A DNA stretch of 64,000 bases from Nematostella vectensis (taxonomy: Eukaryota > Cnidaria > Anthozoa > Actiniaria > Edwardsiidae): the NCBI RefSeq assembly GCF_932526225.1, contig NC_064039.1, positions 12,852,139 through 12,916,138 of the forward strand, read 5' to 3'. Both the position numbers and the translations under genes were made by a program. Shown here in pieces: positions 13,301-22,982 of this stretch (positions are counted from its first letter, which is position 1; every line of letters starts with the position of its first letter). The notes beneath the pieces are model-generated. The model was not told the origin of the DNA and did no database searches. It was given only the letters and a program-made list of their open reading frames with translations.

Positions 13301-15887
13301 ATGCCCAGTCAAGGTGGTCTTTAGTAAACCTTTTCTCACCAAGCCCAGTCAAGGTGGTCTTTAGTTGACCTTTTCTCACCAAGCCCAGTCAAGGTGGTCT
13401 TTAATAAACCTTTTCTCACCAAGCCCAGTCAAGGTTATATTAAGTAAATCTTTTCTCACCAAGCCCAGTCAAGGTGATCTGTAATAGACCTTTTCTCATC
13501 AAGCCCAGTCAAGGTGGTCTTTAGTAAACCTTTTCTCACCAAGCCCAGTCAAGGTGGTCTTTAGTTGACCTTTTGTCACCAAGCCCAGTTTAAGTGGTCT
13601 TTAATAAACCTTTTCTCATCAAGCCCAGTCAAGGTGATCTTTAGTAAACCTTTTCTCACCAAGCCCAGTCAAGGTGATCTGTAATAAACCTTTTCTCATC
13701 AAGCCCAGTCAAGGTGGTCTTTAATAAACCTTTTCTCACCAAGCCCAGTCAAGGTGATCTTTAATAAACCTTATCTCACCAAGCCCAGTCAAGGTGGTCT
13801 TTAGTAAACCTTATCTCACCAAGCCCAGTCAAGATGGTCTTTAGTAAACCTTTTCTCACCAAGCCCAGTCAAGGTGGTCTTTAGTAAACCTTTTCTCACC
13901 AAGCCCAGTCAAGGTGGTCTTTAGTAAACCTTTTCTCACCAAGCCCAGTCAAGGTGGTCTTTAATAAACCTTTTCTCACCAAGCCCAGTCAAGGTGATCT
14001 TTAGTAAACCTTTTCTCACCAAGCCCAGTCAAGGTGATCTTTAGTAAACCTTTTCTCACCAAGCCCAGTCAAGGTGATCTTTAGTAAACCTTTTTTCATG
14101 AAGCTTAGTCAAGGTGGTCTTACGTAAACCTTTTATTACCAAGCCCAGCCAAGGTGGTCTTTAGTAAACCTTTTCTCACCAATTCCAGTCAAGGTGGTCT
14201 TTAATAAACTTTTTCTCACCATGCCCAGTCAAGGTGGACTTTAATAAACCTTTTCTCACCATGCCCAGTCAAGGTGGTCTTTAATAAACCTTTTCTCACC
14301 ATGCCCGGTCAAGGTGGTCTTTAATAAACCTTTTCTCTGGGTTTTAGAGTGGCCACAGGTGTTGCCGAAAGGCTGACACAGATGAGAGCACCACCTAAAG
14401 GTCTCATTCTTGAAGCTGCATTCAACAGTGTATATGATGCTGGACTTGATCACTCTCTTGCAAAGGTATGGAATTGAGATTTTAGATGGGTAGGAACTTG
14501 GGCAAAATTTATCCAGAATTGCAGCCATAGGCTGAATTACTCTGGATTTACAATGAATAGGGTCTAATGGGACCGCTTGCTGTTTACATGAATGAGTGAG
14601 GTGTTAGTACGTTAATGTCACATTGGTTATGCGACCAAGTACAGATGCTGAAGACAGACTTAGCCTTCTACAGGGGTTCTGACAAAGTCATCTGAACCAC
14701 TAGGTTTACACAGTCCCCAATCTAGGTTCACCTTTTAAAAATATCCCAAGTTGACCTGACCTGGTTTCAAGCCCTGGTCATCTATTGCACCAATCTCTAT
14801 CAAAATCATAATTATGTCTGAATGATTTTTACACATTTCAGCCATTCAAGTTTCTACCATACTTTCATGAGGTTGTCATGGAAAGCTTCAAGGGAGTCTT
14901 TGAAACTGACAAAAGGTTTGTCTTATTTGAACATAATTCGATTCTCAAGAGATAGAATGAGAAGATAGAGAAAGCAGAGCATGCATGCAACTAAGTCTAC
15001 TCCTTCTACTTCTCTTTGATAGGGGTATTATTTAATTGTTTTATTTAATAAGCCATTTTTTAAATTTAAAAACAACTTTTAGTAATAAAGTAATAAATAA
15101 GTAATAAAGAGGATCAATCAAAAAATGATGGTGATGGTGATATGATGATGAATGGTGCTGATGATAGAGTGGTTTTCAAAAACCTGTAAAATACTATTCA
15201 GTTTATTTAGTACTAATACATTGTAATGGCTTTGTTCTCTTTTGTTTTGTCTTGATTATTACTCTTTAACGATTACATTTTGTTGCACGGGATTTTGAAA
15301 ACCACTCTAATGTGATTATTAATATTGTTTAGGCTGGGAAATGTTAACTGCCCAGTACTGATGCTTCATGATCATGATGATGATATTATCCCCTTCAAGT
15401 ATGGTAAAAAGGTAAATAGTTACTAATTTTAATTATAGCCCATGAGGCTGAGAGCTATTTTTGTAGTCAAATCTCCGTACTAGGTCGATTTGTTAACAAA
15501 GGCGTTGTCTTGCCCTTTTTTGGCTTTCAAATCTGACACATTTCGCTAATGAAAATTGGAATGCTGTGTTAGTGAAAGATTGCTTTTGTGATTGACTTAA
15601 TGCTGTTAGTGTCAGTCAAAAGAGTCTGAATAATGATCATTGCAAGGGTTTAGTATAAATGTTTGTTTTTTTGCTCCGTTGAACAGCTTCAAGTATACGC
15701 CACCAAGCAACGGCGCGCCAAAGGTTTTCCAGAAATAGAGCTGTTGGAATTCCACGACAAACTTGGCCATAACTGGATCATCACATCTAAGCTTATCCCT
15801 GGGCTGCTAAGGTATTCAGCCATTGCACGTCATATTTCCTACCTTGTCGGTGGGAGCATTATCGGGGTTTTATATCATTCTGGATGA
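1399..15887 (+). CDS. ABHD12: ABHD12-like serine hydrolase (monoacylglycerol / lysophosphatidylserine lipase family), 5' end missing
   Basis: Eleven exons join in frame: 1399-1520, 1599-1698, 1820-1906, 2253-2283, 2626-2671, 2758-2793, 3296-3389, 14348-14465, 14842-14915, 15333-15411, 15687-15887 (TGA). They give 328 residues; animal ABHD12 has about 400, so an N-terminal exon is missing. The first exon encodes one hydrophobic membrane anchor ([19 protein letters not shown]). The alpha/beta-hydrolase core follows: oxyanion-region LHGNA, FDYRGFADSEG, nucleophile elbow GHSLGSG (catalytic Ser), acid in [12 protein letters not shown], and catalytic His in LGHNWI. Known family members are ER-membrane lipases acting on lysophosphatidylserine and monoacylglycerols. 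The paralog ABHD12B is an alternative. The intron after the GHSLGSG exon is 10.96 kb and almost all minisatellite, so the Ser exon is far from the Asp and His exons. Confidence 0.85.
3893..14336 (+). repeat. Giant intronic minisatellite: 40-bp unit, about 260 copies, with higher-order structure
   Basis: Units begin AAGCCCAGTCAAGGTGGTCT and continue with a variable core (TTAATAAACC, TTAGTAAACC or TTAGTTGACC), then TTTTCTCACC. The period is exactly 40 bp. Ten units are 45 bp because GGTCT is doubled, at 4426, 5511, 6236, 6641, 7726, 8771, 9816, 10861, 11746 and 12751. The distances between them (1085, 725, 405, 1085, 1045, 1045, 1045, 885, 1005) are all multiples of 40 plus 5, showing duplication of blocks of about 0.4-1.1 kb. 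The array lies inside an ABHD12 intron; its last unit ends 12 bases before the acceptor at 14347. No spacers and no coding potential. Confidence 0.98.
15165..15309. mobile_element. Small MITE-like element with TA flanks in an ABHD12 intron
   Basis: The ends are inverted copies of GAGTGGTTTTCAAAA (15167 rightward; complement ending 15307), each flanked by TA (15165-15166 and 15308-15309). The whole is 145 bp with no coding capacity. TA flanks are typical of Tc1/mariner-type insertion, but the family was not identified. Confidence 0.6.
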
Positions 15888-17704
15888 TCAAGCCGCTATA
15901 ACTTCCAAGCAACCTGGTGTCATTCGTGTAAGATAAATCCAACAAGAAATAGCAAATTGGGTGTGGTCGAAGGAATTTTTAACCCTAAGAGATGACAGAA
16001 TCGGAAAAGTCCTTCAACACCCCCTATGAGATGGCAATTGGTCGAAATTGTATACCCTAAAAGATGTGACGATCACCCGCGTCTACTTTTCTGGAGAGTC
16101 TCCCCCGGGGGCTTAGTGTATACGATAAGAGAGTAGCAGGCGCTAAAAATCCCTTTTACACACGTAGTAGTAACCTCCTCTCCAGAATGTCAACCCTGCT
16201 TCTTGTCTCTGTTCCCAGAGATTTCATGAAAAAAGTGTAGCGAGATCAAGAAGAGAAAGGCGAAGCATGATATCCTCCGCTGTTCCCTGATCTTAACTTC
16301 TTATAATCAGCATTACCATGTCGACCAAGACCTCGCGTATAGGGGCAATACGTAAGAACGCGCACTGGATTTTATCCTTGCATATTTTTTTAAATTAGGC
16401 TTCGGAAAGCTAAAGAGAATATATTTAAACCGACGTCTCCACTGCCTACTTATCATTTTATCTATTTAAATAATTCCTTACAAGGGGAAAGCTTTGCAGT
16501 TTTCTTCGCTCCAAACAACACAAACTGAAACATTAGACAGTAACTGTTTCTGACTTTTTATTTCTTACCGACAGTACTTGATTCAAAAACAAAAAGCGGA
16601 CTTAATTTTGTATTTTTCATGGCACTTGAACTCTAGAAACCACTGTTGTCTCAGTGTAAACATTGTGTGTTAACACCCTGCATGGTTTTCCATGCCCATA
16701 TCGAATTGATAAGGTGTCAGTAACTCTCGTTTATCTCATTGAATCGTCCTTGTTCTTGAGAAAAAGTAAGTTTTATCGAATCCCGTGCCCATATAAAAGA
16801 TATCATAACACAGTAACACGAGTACGCCATTAATATTATTTGAATTTGTTTAAAAACGTCGAATCAGCATCACCTTATCCTACTGTCGACCCAGGTCGTA
16901 TGAACACTAATTGTATATTCAATTTTTTTACGAAACTTTTAAAAACTAAACGAGAATACATATATTTAAACCGATTTATCATTTTGTTTCCATATTGTTA
17001 TTTGTTCTTTAACAAATAGCGAAACTTATAGAAATGTATTTTTGTTTTTATAATATAGCCTACACATATCTAAAGCGATATTCACAATGACTACTAAATT
17101 GCTTTTGTTTTGTGTTTGTTTGTTTTTTTTTTTAATAGAATCTAGGCTAAATAAAGAGTGTGGGGTGTTTTCCTGAAACACATGTAATGATCTGTATAAA
17201 TCACATAAAAGATGGTACGCAGGCTAGAAGTTTGTCTAAATGTTTTGTTTGCTTAAGAACGGGGATTTAACCCCTGAAAATCGGCACTGCACATCTCCTT
17301 CCCACCCCACCCCACCCCGGTATTTTAGATCTCCTAAAAATAAATAAAATAAAAAAAAAGCTAATGAATTTCATGGTAATAATTGTGGCTTCTCTGTAGA
17401 TTGCTGCCTCGTCGAGTGCGCTCTCTTTGGTTGATTCAAATTTGTTATATTACTGTGTCACCTCTAGTGGATGTAGACCATTTTGAGAAAAGCAACAAAA
17501 CATCCTAAAGTGAAGCTCGTGCAATTAAGAAAAAATCCTCTATAGATGACTTGAGAAAATAAAACCTTTTAAGATCATTTTGATACCTGTAGTTAGATTG
17601 GAAAACTGTTAGGTCGAGGTTTTAATGAGGCGTAAAAGCAATTAACCCTAATGGTTCTGTTGGCGTCAGGTGTTGAATAAAACGTGACTTGTAAGAAAGT
17701 AAAG
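15888..17704. other. ABHD12 3' UTR and intergenic sequence
   Basis: AT-rich and without a recognisable exon. The first strong AATAAA after the ABHD12 stop that I noticed is at 17150-17155, implying a 3' UTR of about 1.26 kb if it is used; this is uncertain. C-rich and A-rich simple tracts lie at 17298-17360. Confidence 0.4.
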
Positions 17705-18484
17705 CCTAGATTAAACGGTGTGCCAGGGTCGCATTATCTAGAAAAATTCGACAGATAATGCGACGTTAGCACGCCGTTTATTGCGCACGAAATTGAATTA
17801 ATGAGGAGGTCGCACCAACTTTCTGGAGCGGGTGGGCTAGTCGGATAATGCGACTTTGGGACGGCGAGGGATTTTTTAGCGCTAGTATCATTTATTTTGC
17901 ATGTATGTGCATTATTAGGGCACAAATAAACGATAAGTAATTAAATAATTATTTTAGGATATTGTTTGTCATAAAGGGCTTATTGTTTGTACGGAGGCGC
18001 TAACGTTTGTAAGAAGCATGCAAATGACTTTCACAAAATACTATTGTTTGCACTTGCTGTAATAAAAATGTTAATGAATATTTCTTTCACTGTATTGATT
18101 GCGAGTTCTCGTATTATTGATATTTTATTTGTGTTATTGTTATGTACCAACGCGCAAATAAAAATGGATTTTTCATTCCTGGTTGTCGAATAGTGTGAAT
18201 GAATGTTAAGAAAATGCAATTGTGTGCACTCAATTATGTAAAGTTCGTTAATGTATTTCCTTTTAGTTCGAATGATTTTACTTTTGCTTAAATGACAGTA
18301 CATCGGCGTAAATGTTTGTAATTTTGGCTAAAATGAATGCGTATTTCAATTCTCGTTAATGAAAAGCAAAAGGTGTAAACGGTGCTCCAAGGTCGCACCA
18401 GTCATAGCGATTACATTATGCAGATTAGTTTATAATCAATGCAAATCGTTTTGGTTGAACAAAAATAAAAAAGGAGCTACCCGT

Positions 18485-18534
18485 GCAGAGTATTATTGAC
18501 TCCCCCCCCCCCCCCCGTTCTTCGCGCATGCGCC
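18485..18534. promoter_or_regulatory. Poly-C run followed by an NRF-1-like motif
   Basis: A C homopolymer of about 16 bases is followed by GCGCATGCGCC at 18524-18534, which matches the palindromic NRF-1 consensus. It lies about 90 bp before the ATGGCGGCG start at 18624. Promoter function is inferred from motif and spacing only. Confidence 0.35.
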
Positions 18535-18623
18535 AAATTGACAATAACTCCCCTGAGACCCTGTATGTAGCCTGAAAGCCCGTATGTAGCCCCTTGCCTC
18601 GCACTTTTAAGGCAATAGTGAAA

Positions 18624-18746
18624 ATGGCGGCGTTTCGGAAATCATTACCTGAGGACTCGACGGGTCGGGTAAAGATGTGCTGCAGCTTTTATTTCGGGGA
18701 CACGAAATACGAGTGCATTTCATGCGAAATGCCGTTTTGTAATTAA
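18624..18746 (+). CDS. Short Cys-rich ORF (40 aa), or first exon of an unrecognised gene
   Basis: The sequence opens ATGGCGGCG in a favourable context (AAAATGG), gives MAAFRKSLPEDSTGR, then a Cys-rich end with CC near residue 19 and YECISCEMPFC before a TAA. The CxxC...C pattern resembles a small zinc-binding tail such as those ending some transposases, but it is too short to assign. Alternatively GG|GTAAAG after residue 15 is a usable splice donor, making this the first exon of a gene whose other exons I did not find. It lies inside the putative inverted-repeat element and 90 bp after an NRF-1-like site. Confidence 0.25.
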   Translation: MAAFRKSLPEDSTGRVKMCCSFYFGDTKYECISCEMPFCN

Positions 18747-19066
18747 AAAAAAAAAACAGAAGACGCAGCAGGAGTCGTCGCCTTTTCTTCATCCAATCTA
18801 TTGCGGCATGTAATCAATTCATTCTCCTCTTCCTATTAGACCATATTGCTCTGACCAAGAAGGCTTTTCTAGTCTTCGTGTTCTGTCCTCCATTTTAGCC
18901 CCATAAGACGAAGCAGCATGTATTTTGTGCCTAATGACTATATTGTTACACTCCTTCCCCATGGGAGTTAACAAACAAAAAGTTCGACGTTTATTGTAGA
19001 GCCGCTCTATGATCGAACCTCTACCGAGCCAGAACGGTGCGACTCTGGCACGCCGTTCAATCTAGG

Positions 19067-19551
19067 TCTAAGACTAGCCTTTGCCATGCTCTGCTTTTAC
19101 TAGTCTCCGAATTCCGGCCCCGAAAATGCACCCTGACCGTCATGCACCGTGCGCTTCTTCAACCTTCCCAAAATGCATCGCGCGGCGTCCGGGTGGGAGA
19201 TTCCTTCACTAGAAGTTAGCTATTTTGAGGTTGCGCTAAAACTACTTATTCCTTCTAAGAGCGTCCTTGTAATTTCTTAGCAGGATATGAAGTATATTAT
19301 AGATTAAATATCTATCGCCTTGTTTTTTTTACCCTGTACGCGTTTACGAGCATCGTTTGGCTCGTGATCCCAAAGCTACCGGCGGGTTAAAAAAATATTT
19401 TTAGATGAGCAGTCTCCCCTTTCCCTTTCCCCAGCACGCGTTCTACAAAAATTGTGGCGTTATCTCTAAGCAACCGGCTAATGCAAATTATTCTTAGCTA
19501 ACCCCACTCCCATCTACACACGTTTCCTGAGCATTGTATGACTCGTGATCT
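19067..19551. other. Intergenic, no gene recognised
   Basis: Mixed composition with no ORF supported by splice signals or family resemblance. Contains the text TTACGAGCATCGTTTGGCTC and a similar GAGCATTGTATGACTCGTGA near 19530, perhaps old repeat fragments. Confidence 0.3.
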
Positions 19552-19741
19552 TTAAAGGCGCGTTTTTTCCCTATCATTCTGGAATGGTAATGGTTGGTGT
19601 AGAGAGTGTTCAGAATGGCATTCGGGTCATTCTGCTACAGGTAGCAGATTCCGGAATGGGAACGCGGGATAAACAAACGCGCGCTTTTTCTATCCTAATC
19701 ATTCTCATTTTGGAATCACGAGTAAAAAAACGCGCCTTTAG
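19552..19741. mobile_element. MITE-like element with TTAA/TTAG flanks
   Basis: The element proper is 19556-19737 (182 bp). It begins AGGCGCGTTTTTT and ends with the inverse AAAAAAACGCGCCT; the flanks are TTAA (19552-19555) and TTAG (19738-19741). Further inverted similarity exists between ATCATTCTGGAATGG near the left end and ATTCTCATTTTGGAATCACG near the right. TTAA target sites are used by the Kolobok and piggyBac superfamilies; the AGG terminus fits Kolobok better. No coding capacity. Confidence 0.55.
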
Positions 19742-20460
19742 AATATAAACAAAAAATTCTTACAGGGGGTTCTGTAAGTTAGTGTTGATTAATATTCTTT
19801 TCTTGAGTCACCAGGCTCTCTTACGGCCCAGCACGATTTCGTTCTAAAACTTCTTTGTCTTATGAGAGATGCACTCTAGAACGTTCTCATGTATGGTTGG
19901 CCTCACGTTCGACTTCTTTTTTATCAAAACTCTTGATGTCTCTCGTGAGATGGGATCATGGATTTCAAGACGCGTGAGGGATAGTCTGTTTACGACCAAT
20001 CAAATAGAAATACACAAAACAATCGCTCTTCCCCTTCCCAAATTAAAAAGATAAGATTCAGATTAAAAAGTGAAAAAAAATATTTTTTTTAATATACACT
20101 ATTCACCTTCGTTAAATGTTTTGTTGTAGATTTATTAGAGGAATTCTCCAAGTCCTTGAATGGAAGAACTCTAACATTAACTTAACATCGCCTTTGGCCA
20201 AATCAATAAATCAAGCAAAAGTGCCGAGTCTTCCGGACCTCCAACATTACCATTTTGATACAATAAATTGTTTATTCTAAAGTCTCTACATTTTGAGGCT
20301 TTATTATTCTGATGGCCATTAAAAATAAGTTTGAAAAAAAAAGTTTGGAAAAAAAAGTTTAGAATTGCCAAAACATTTACGGAAACATTTACAGGTGTAG
20401 TATTACAAACTTTTTGGTAAATCTGCTACCATGGGTCGAAGATGACGGTAAGTAGTTATA
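19742..20460. other. AT-rich intergenic sequence
   Basis: No gene or repeat unit was recognised. The stretch 20330-20360 has short A-rich direct repeats (AAAAAAGTTTGG). The last bases form the upstream region of the small gene starting at 20594. Confidence 0.3.
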
Positions 20461-20520
20461 CACGTGTACAGGGAAAACTGTTCACACGTGCTTTCTAAGT
20501 GATTATTGTGACTATATAAA
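20461..20520 (+). promoter_or_regulatory. Promoter of orphan gene A: two CACGTG E-boxes and a TATA box
   Basis: CACGTG occurs at 20461-20466 and 20485-20490, followed by TGTGACTATATAAAAG with the TATA at about 20513-20520, 74 bp before the ATG. The string TGTGACTATATA recurs in the promoter of the paralog at 22.9 kb, which also has a CACGTG. CACGTG is bound by bHLH and bZIP factors; which one acts here is unknown. Confidence 0.6.
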
Positions 20521-20593
20521 AGACTCGCTTTTTCTCAGTAGTCAGTTGTGCTTGCGCTTCATAAACATCTACACATCGCAGAGTAAAAACGAG

Positions 20594-20995
20594 ATGGCAT
20601 CGGTGTCTGTTTCAAGGGACTATGACAAAATGTTCATGAACTCCTTTGGAGTACGTTGTCCTTCATCAATTAATGCCAAAAGAGAAGAGTGGAACAGGGA
20701 TTTGAGAAAGAAGAGCAAATCCAAGGATAGAATGGTCCTCGTCCCCTTGCTTACAGGCGCACAAAACGGAGGTCCATCGCCAGACCGCAAGAACGATTCC
20801 AAAAAGCTAGAATACGCAATGACAATATTTCAAGACTACTTCCCTCATCGAGTTGTTATCTCGAGTGAAATATCTGGACATTTGACCTCAAAAACGCTGG
20901 AAAATCTACGCATAAAACTGAGTACACCAAAGATTGTAGATTGTAAAATAGTTCAGTGGTACAGAAGTGAATATGGAATGGAAAAACGCACGTAA
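20594..20995 (+). CDS. Orphan intronless gene A, 133 aa, paralog of the gene at 22862-22485
   Basis: A single open frame starts MASVSVSRDYDKMFMNSFGV and ends YGMEKRT. I do not recognise the family. It is hydrophilic, with no signal peptide or membrane segment. A basic block (KREEWNRDLRKKSKSKD, residues about 30-46) is followed by LVPLLTG, then a segment (KKLEYAMTIFQDYFPHRVV) likely to be helical then strand-like. Reality as a gene is supported by an inverted paralog about 2 kb away with near-identical central protein sequence, a TATA box 74 bp upstream, and an AATAAA at 21183-21188. The start at 20594 was chosen because the paralog also starts MAS at the equivalent point; an in-frame ATG at 20546 adds 16 residues with no counterpart. 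The two genes converge tail to tail. Confidence 0.65.
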   Translation: MASVSVSRDYDKMFMNSFGVRCPSSINAKREEWNRDLRKKSKSKDRMVLVPLLTGAQNGGPSPDRKNDSKKLEYAMTIFQDYFPHRVVISSEISGHLTSKTLENLRIKLSTPKIVDCKIVQWYRSEYGMEKRT

Positions 20996-21182
20996 CTAGA
21001 ACAGCAAGTCCCTTAGCAATAAGTGGATGAAGTGAGACTGAACTTGTACAAATATTGTTATCTTTGAAAACATGTAAAATGGGTATATCAGGGAGTGTTG
21101 TAGCAAGGGAGTAATAGCTGATCGTATAGCAGTACGTAGCTTTTTTATAGCGTTTTTGTGTATTTTGCTGGGGATTTACTCA

Positions 21183-21188
21183 AATAAA
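21183..21188 (+). terminator. Poly(A) signal of orphan gene A
   Basis: AATAAA lies 188 bp after the stop codon. Position is plausible for a short 3' UTR; use is inferred. Confidence 0.5.
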
Positions 21189-22484
21189 TTGCATTTACAC
21201 ATATGCTTGAAGTTTCCTTATAAGGATATTACCCAGTGTTTGTCCGCTTTATGGAGATAAAAAAAAACCGTTTGCTGGCGAGAATGTCTTGAGTTCTGTG
21301 TGTAGTTGAAGGGGAGGTGGGGTGGAAGTGTCTATGTTTTCAGGTAGAAGAGCCTCTTTTTCTATTCGTCCAAAAGACTATTATATGGAAATTAAACAGC
21401 CCTTACGACAGAGCGAATTTGTTTGTGGGAAGAGTTAGGAAGCGGAGTTTGTATGTGAACGTGCGCCATGCCCCGTGATGGCTAGCGGCAGTGACAGGAC
21501 ACTTAAAGACTGACAATTCTACTGTTTTTAATGTCTAATCAACATATGGCGCACTCGTATCCGTTTACTCTCGTTTTTATCAATGTAATAGGTGAACAAC
21601 AATTAAGCAGTTCGCTCTCCGACCCGAAATTTTGGTGTGATTTGGTGTGATCCATGATATTGACCTAACTCCAAAGAAATGAGATTCGGGATACGTTTAG
21701 TCCATGACATTTTTCATTAAAAATTCGAAGCAAAGCAGGCGCGTTGCAAGGATTGGCCGAGGGGGGTACGCGGTCATAGGTATCATAGAAAAGCGTAGAA
21801 GGTTCCTTAATAAGAAAGGACCTACTTTTTGGTCGCCAAGGGGGGGTGCGCGCGCACCCTGCGCACCCCCTTGTACGCGCCTGGGCTATATTATTTCCTG
21901 TCTGGCGAACGAATGAATGACATTAATTTTGCGCAACACAAATAAAGCTTCATTTATAAAATGAAAGAACAACTAGGAGATTTTACAATTGTTTTAGCAT
22001 AAAAAGATAGTCTGTATAGCAAAACTGGATAAACTGATGTTTTACATGAAACGCTTGGATATTTTAAAGGTAATGGCATCAGATCGCCCCCTCAGAAAGG
22101 CAAAGAAGCCTAACTGTTTTCCCTAAACGCCCACCGTTTTTGATAATCAAAGTATGATTGATTTTACGTCCTACGCAGACCATATTATAACCACTTTATT
22201 CAAAGAGGCTTCGTCAAGGATATGAGCCAATATTGGATAACAGCCTATTTTTTTTTTAAATCTCAAATGGTTTATATAAAAAGACATTATGCGTTATTAT
22301 TATTATTATTTTTTTTTTTTTCAATTCCGGCTCCACTAAATGGCCGGAGCATACCCCCCTCCCCCAAACACTACCCTGTGACAAGCTAATAATAACTTCC
22401 TTTCTATGAAGTTAAATACAAAAACTGCTTTCTGTCAGTCTATTCTAATGTGTTTTACATGTGGGAATTCGCACACAAGTTCAG
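21189..22484. other. Region between the two convergent orphan genes
   Basis: No gene found. The stretch 21735-21890 is G/C-rich with nested palindromic runs (GGTGCGCGCGCACC, then GCGCACCCCCTTGTACGCGC) and looks like part of a dispersed repeat. At 22281-22320 there is a (TTA)n/poly-T tract. TTTATT at about 22196 could serve as a minus-strand poly(A) signal for gene B. Confidence 0.35.
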
Positions 22485-22862
22485 TCATTTTTCCATTCCA
22501 TACTCATCTTTGTACCACTGAACTATTTTACAATCTACAGTCTTTAGTGTACTCAGTTTTATGGGTAGATTTTCCAGCGTTTTTGAGGTGAAATGTTCAG
22601 ATATTTCACTCGAGATAACAACTCGATGAGGGAAGTAGTCTTGAAATATTGTCATTGCGTATTCTAGCTTTTTGGAATCGTTCTTGCGCTCTGGCGATGG
22701 ACCTCCGTTTTTTGGGCCCGTAAGCAAGGGGACGAGGACCATACTATCCTTGGATTTGCTTTTCTTTCTCAAATCCCTGTTCCACTCTTCTCTCTTAAGT
22801 GATGAAGGCCGAGGTATTCCATAGGAGTTTATGAATATTTCGTCACCAGAACCTGACGCCAT
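22485..22862 (-). CDS. Orphan intronless gene B, 125 aa, inverted paralog of the gene at 20594-20995
   Basis: The protein starts MASGSGDEIFINSYGIPRPS and ends YKDEYGMEK. From KREEWNRDLRKKSKSKD to KTLENL it is almost identical to gene A, with a few substitutions (for example PSPERKND against PSPDRKND); the N-terminal 25 residues differ more. The frame is intact in both copies, which suggests selection or very recent duplication. The open frame extends upstream to 22982, but the MAS start was chosen because it lines up with gene A and lies about 55 bp after a TATA box. No family was recognised. Confidence 0.65.
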   Translation of the reverse strand: MASGSGDEIFINSYGIPRPSSLKREEWNRDLRKKSKSKDSMVLVPLLTGPKNGGPSPERKNDSKKLEYAMTIFQDYFPHRVVISSEISEHFTSKTLENLPIKLSTLKTVDCKIVQWYKDEYGMEK

Positions 22863-22910
22863 TTCATCGGATTTCTTTGTTCGAAGAACAAATTCCTTGT
22901 GAGGCCAAGT

Positions 22911-22967
22911 TCTATATATATAGTCACAGAAACTGATCAAGGAGCGCGTGTAAAAGATATGCACGTG
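22911..22967 (-). promoter_or_regulatory. Promoter of orphan gene B: TATA box and E-box
   Basis: On the minus strand TGTGACTATATATATAG gives a TATA at about 22922-22913, 50-60 bp before the ATG. CACGTG lies at 22967-22962, about 40 bp further upstream. The TGTGACTATATA string is shared with gene A's promoter, so promoter and coding region were duplicated together. Confidence 0.6.
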
Positions 22968-22982
22968 TCTCCTTGGCCTCAT

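Larger units (their letters stand above)
17705..19066. mobile_element. Putative 1.36-kb terminal-inverted-repeat (foldback-like) DNA element
   Basis: The left end at 17705 reads CCTAGATTAAACGGTGTGCC. The right end at 19066 reads, on the other strand, CCTAGATTGAACGGCGTGCC, and similarity continues through a GTCGCA core (29-bp consensus with three differences). The left end is itself palindromic: AAACGGTGTGCCAG at about 17714 pairs with an inverted copy ending near 17786, including the GATAATGCGAC arm. Another direct partial copy lies at about 18378-18400 (AAACGGTGCTCCAAGGTCGC). No clear target-site duplication was found. Multiple terminal and subterminal inverted copies resemble foldback or MITE-derived elements. 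It carries one short ORF (18624-18746). Confidence 0.6.

Noticed and set aside
3893-14336. CRISPR-like regular spacing of short repeats
   Set aside because: Units are contiguous with no unique spacers, and the locus is eukaryotic with spliced genes around it. The same holds for 34858-38415.
21704-21916. 70-aa plus-strand ORF in a G/C-rich palindromic stretch
   Set aside because: Looks like the translation of a dispersed repeat edge; no supporting gene signals.
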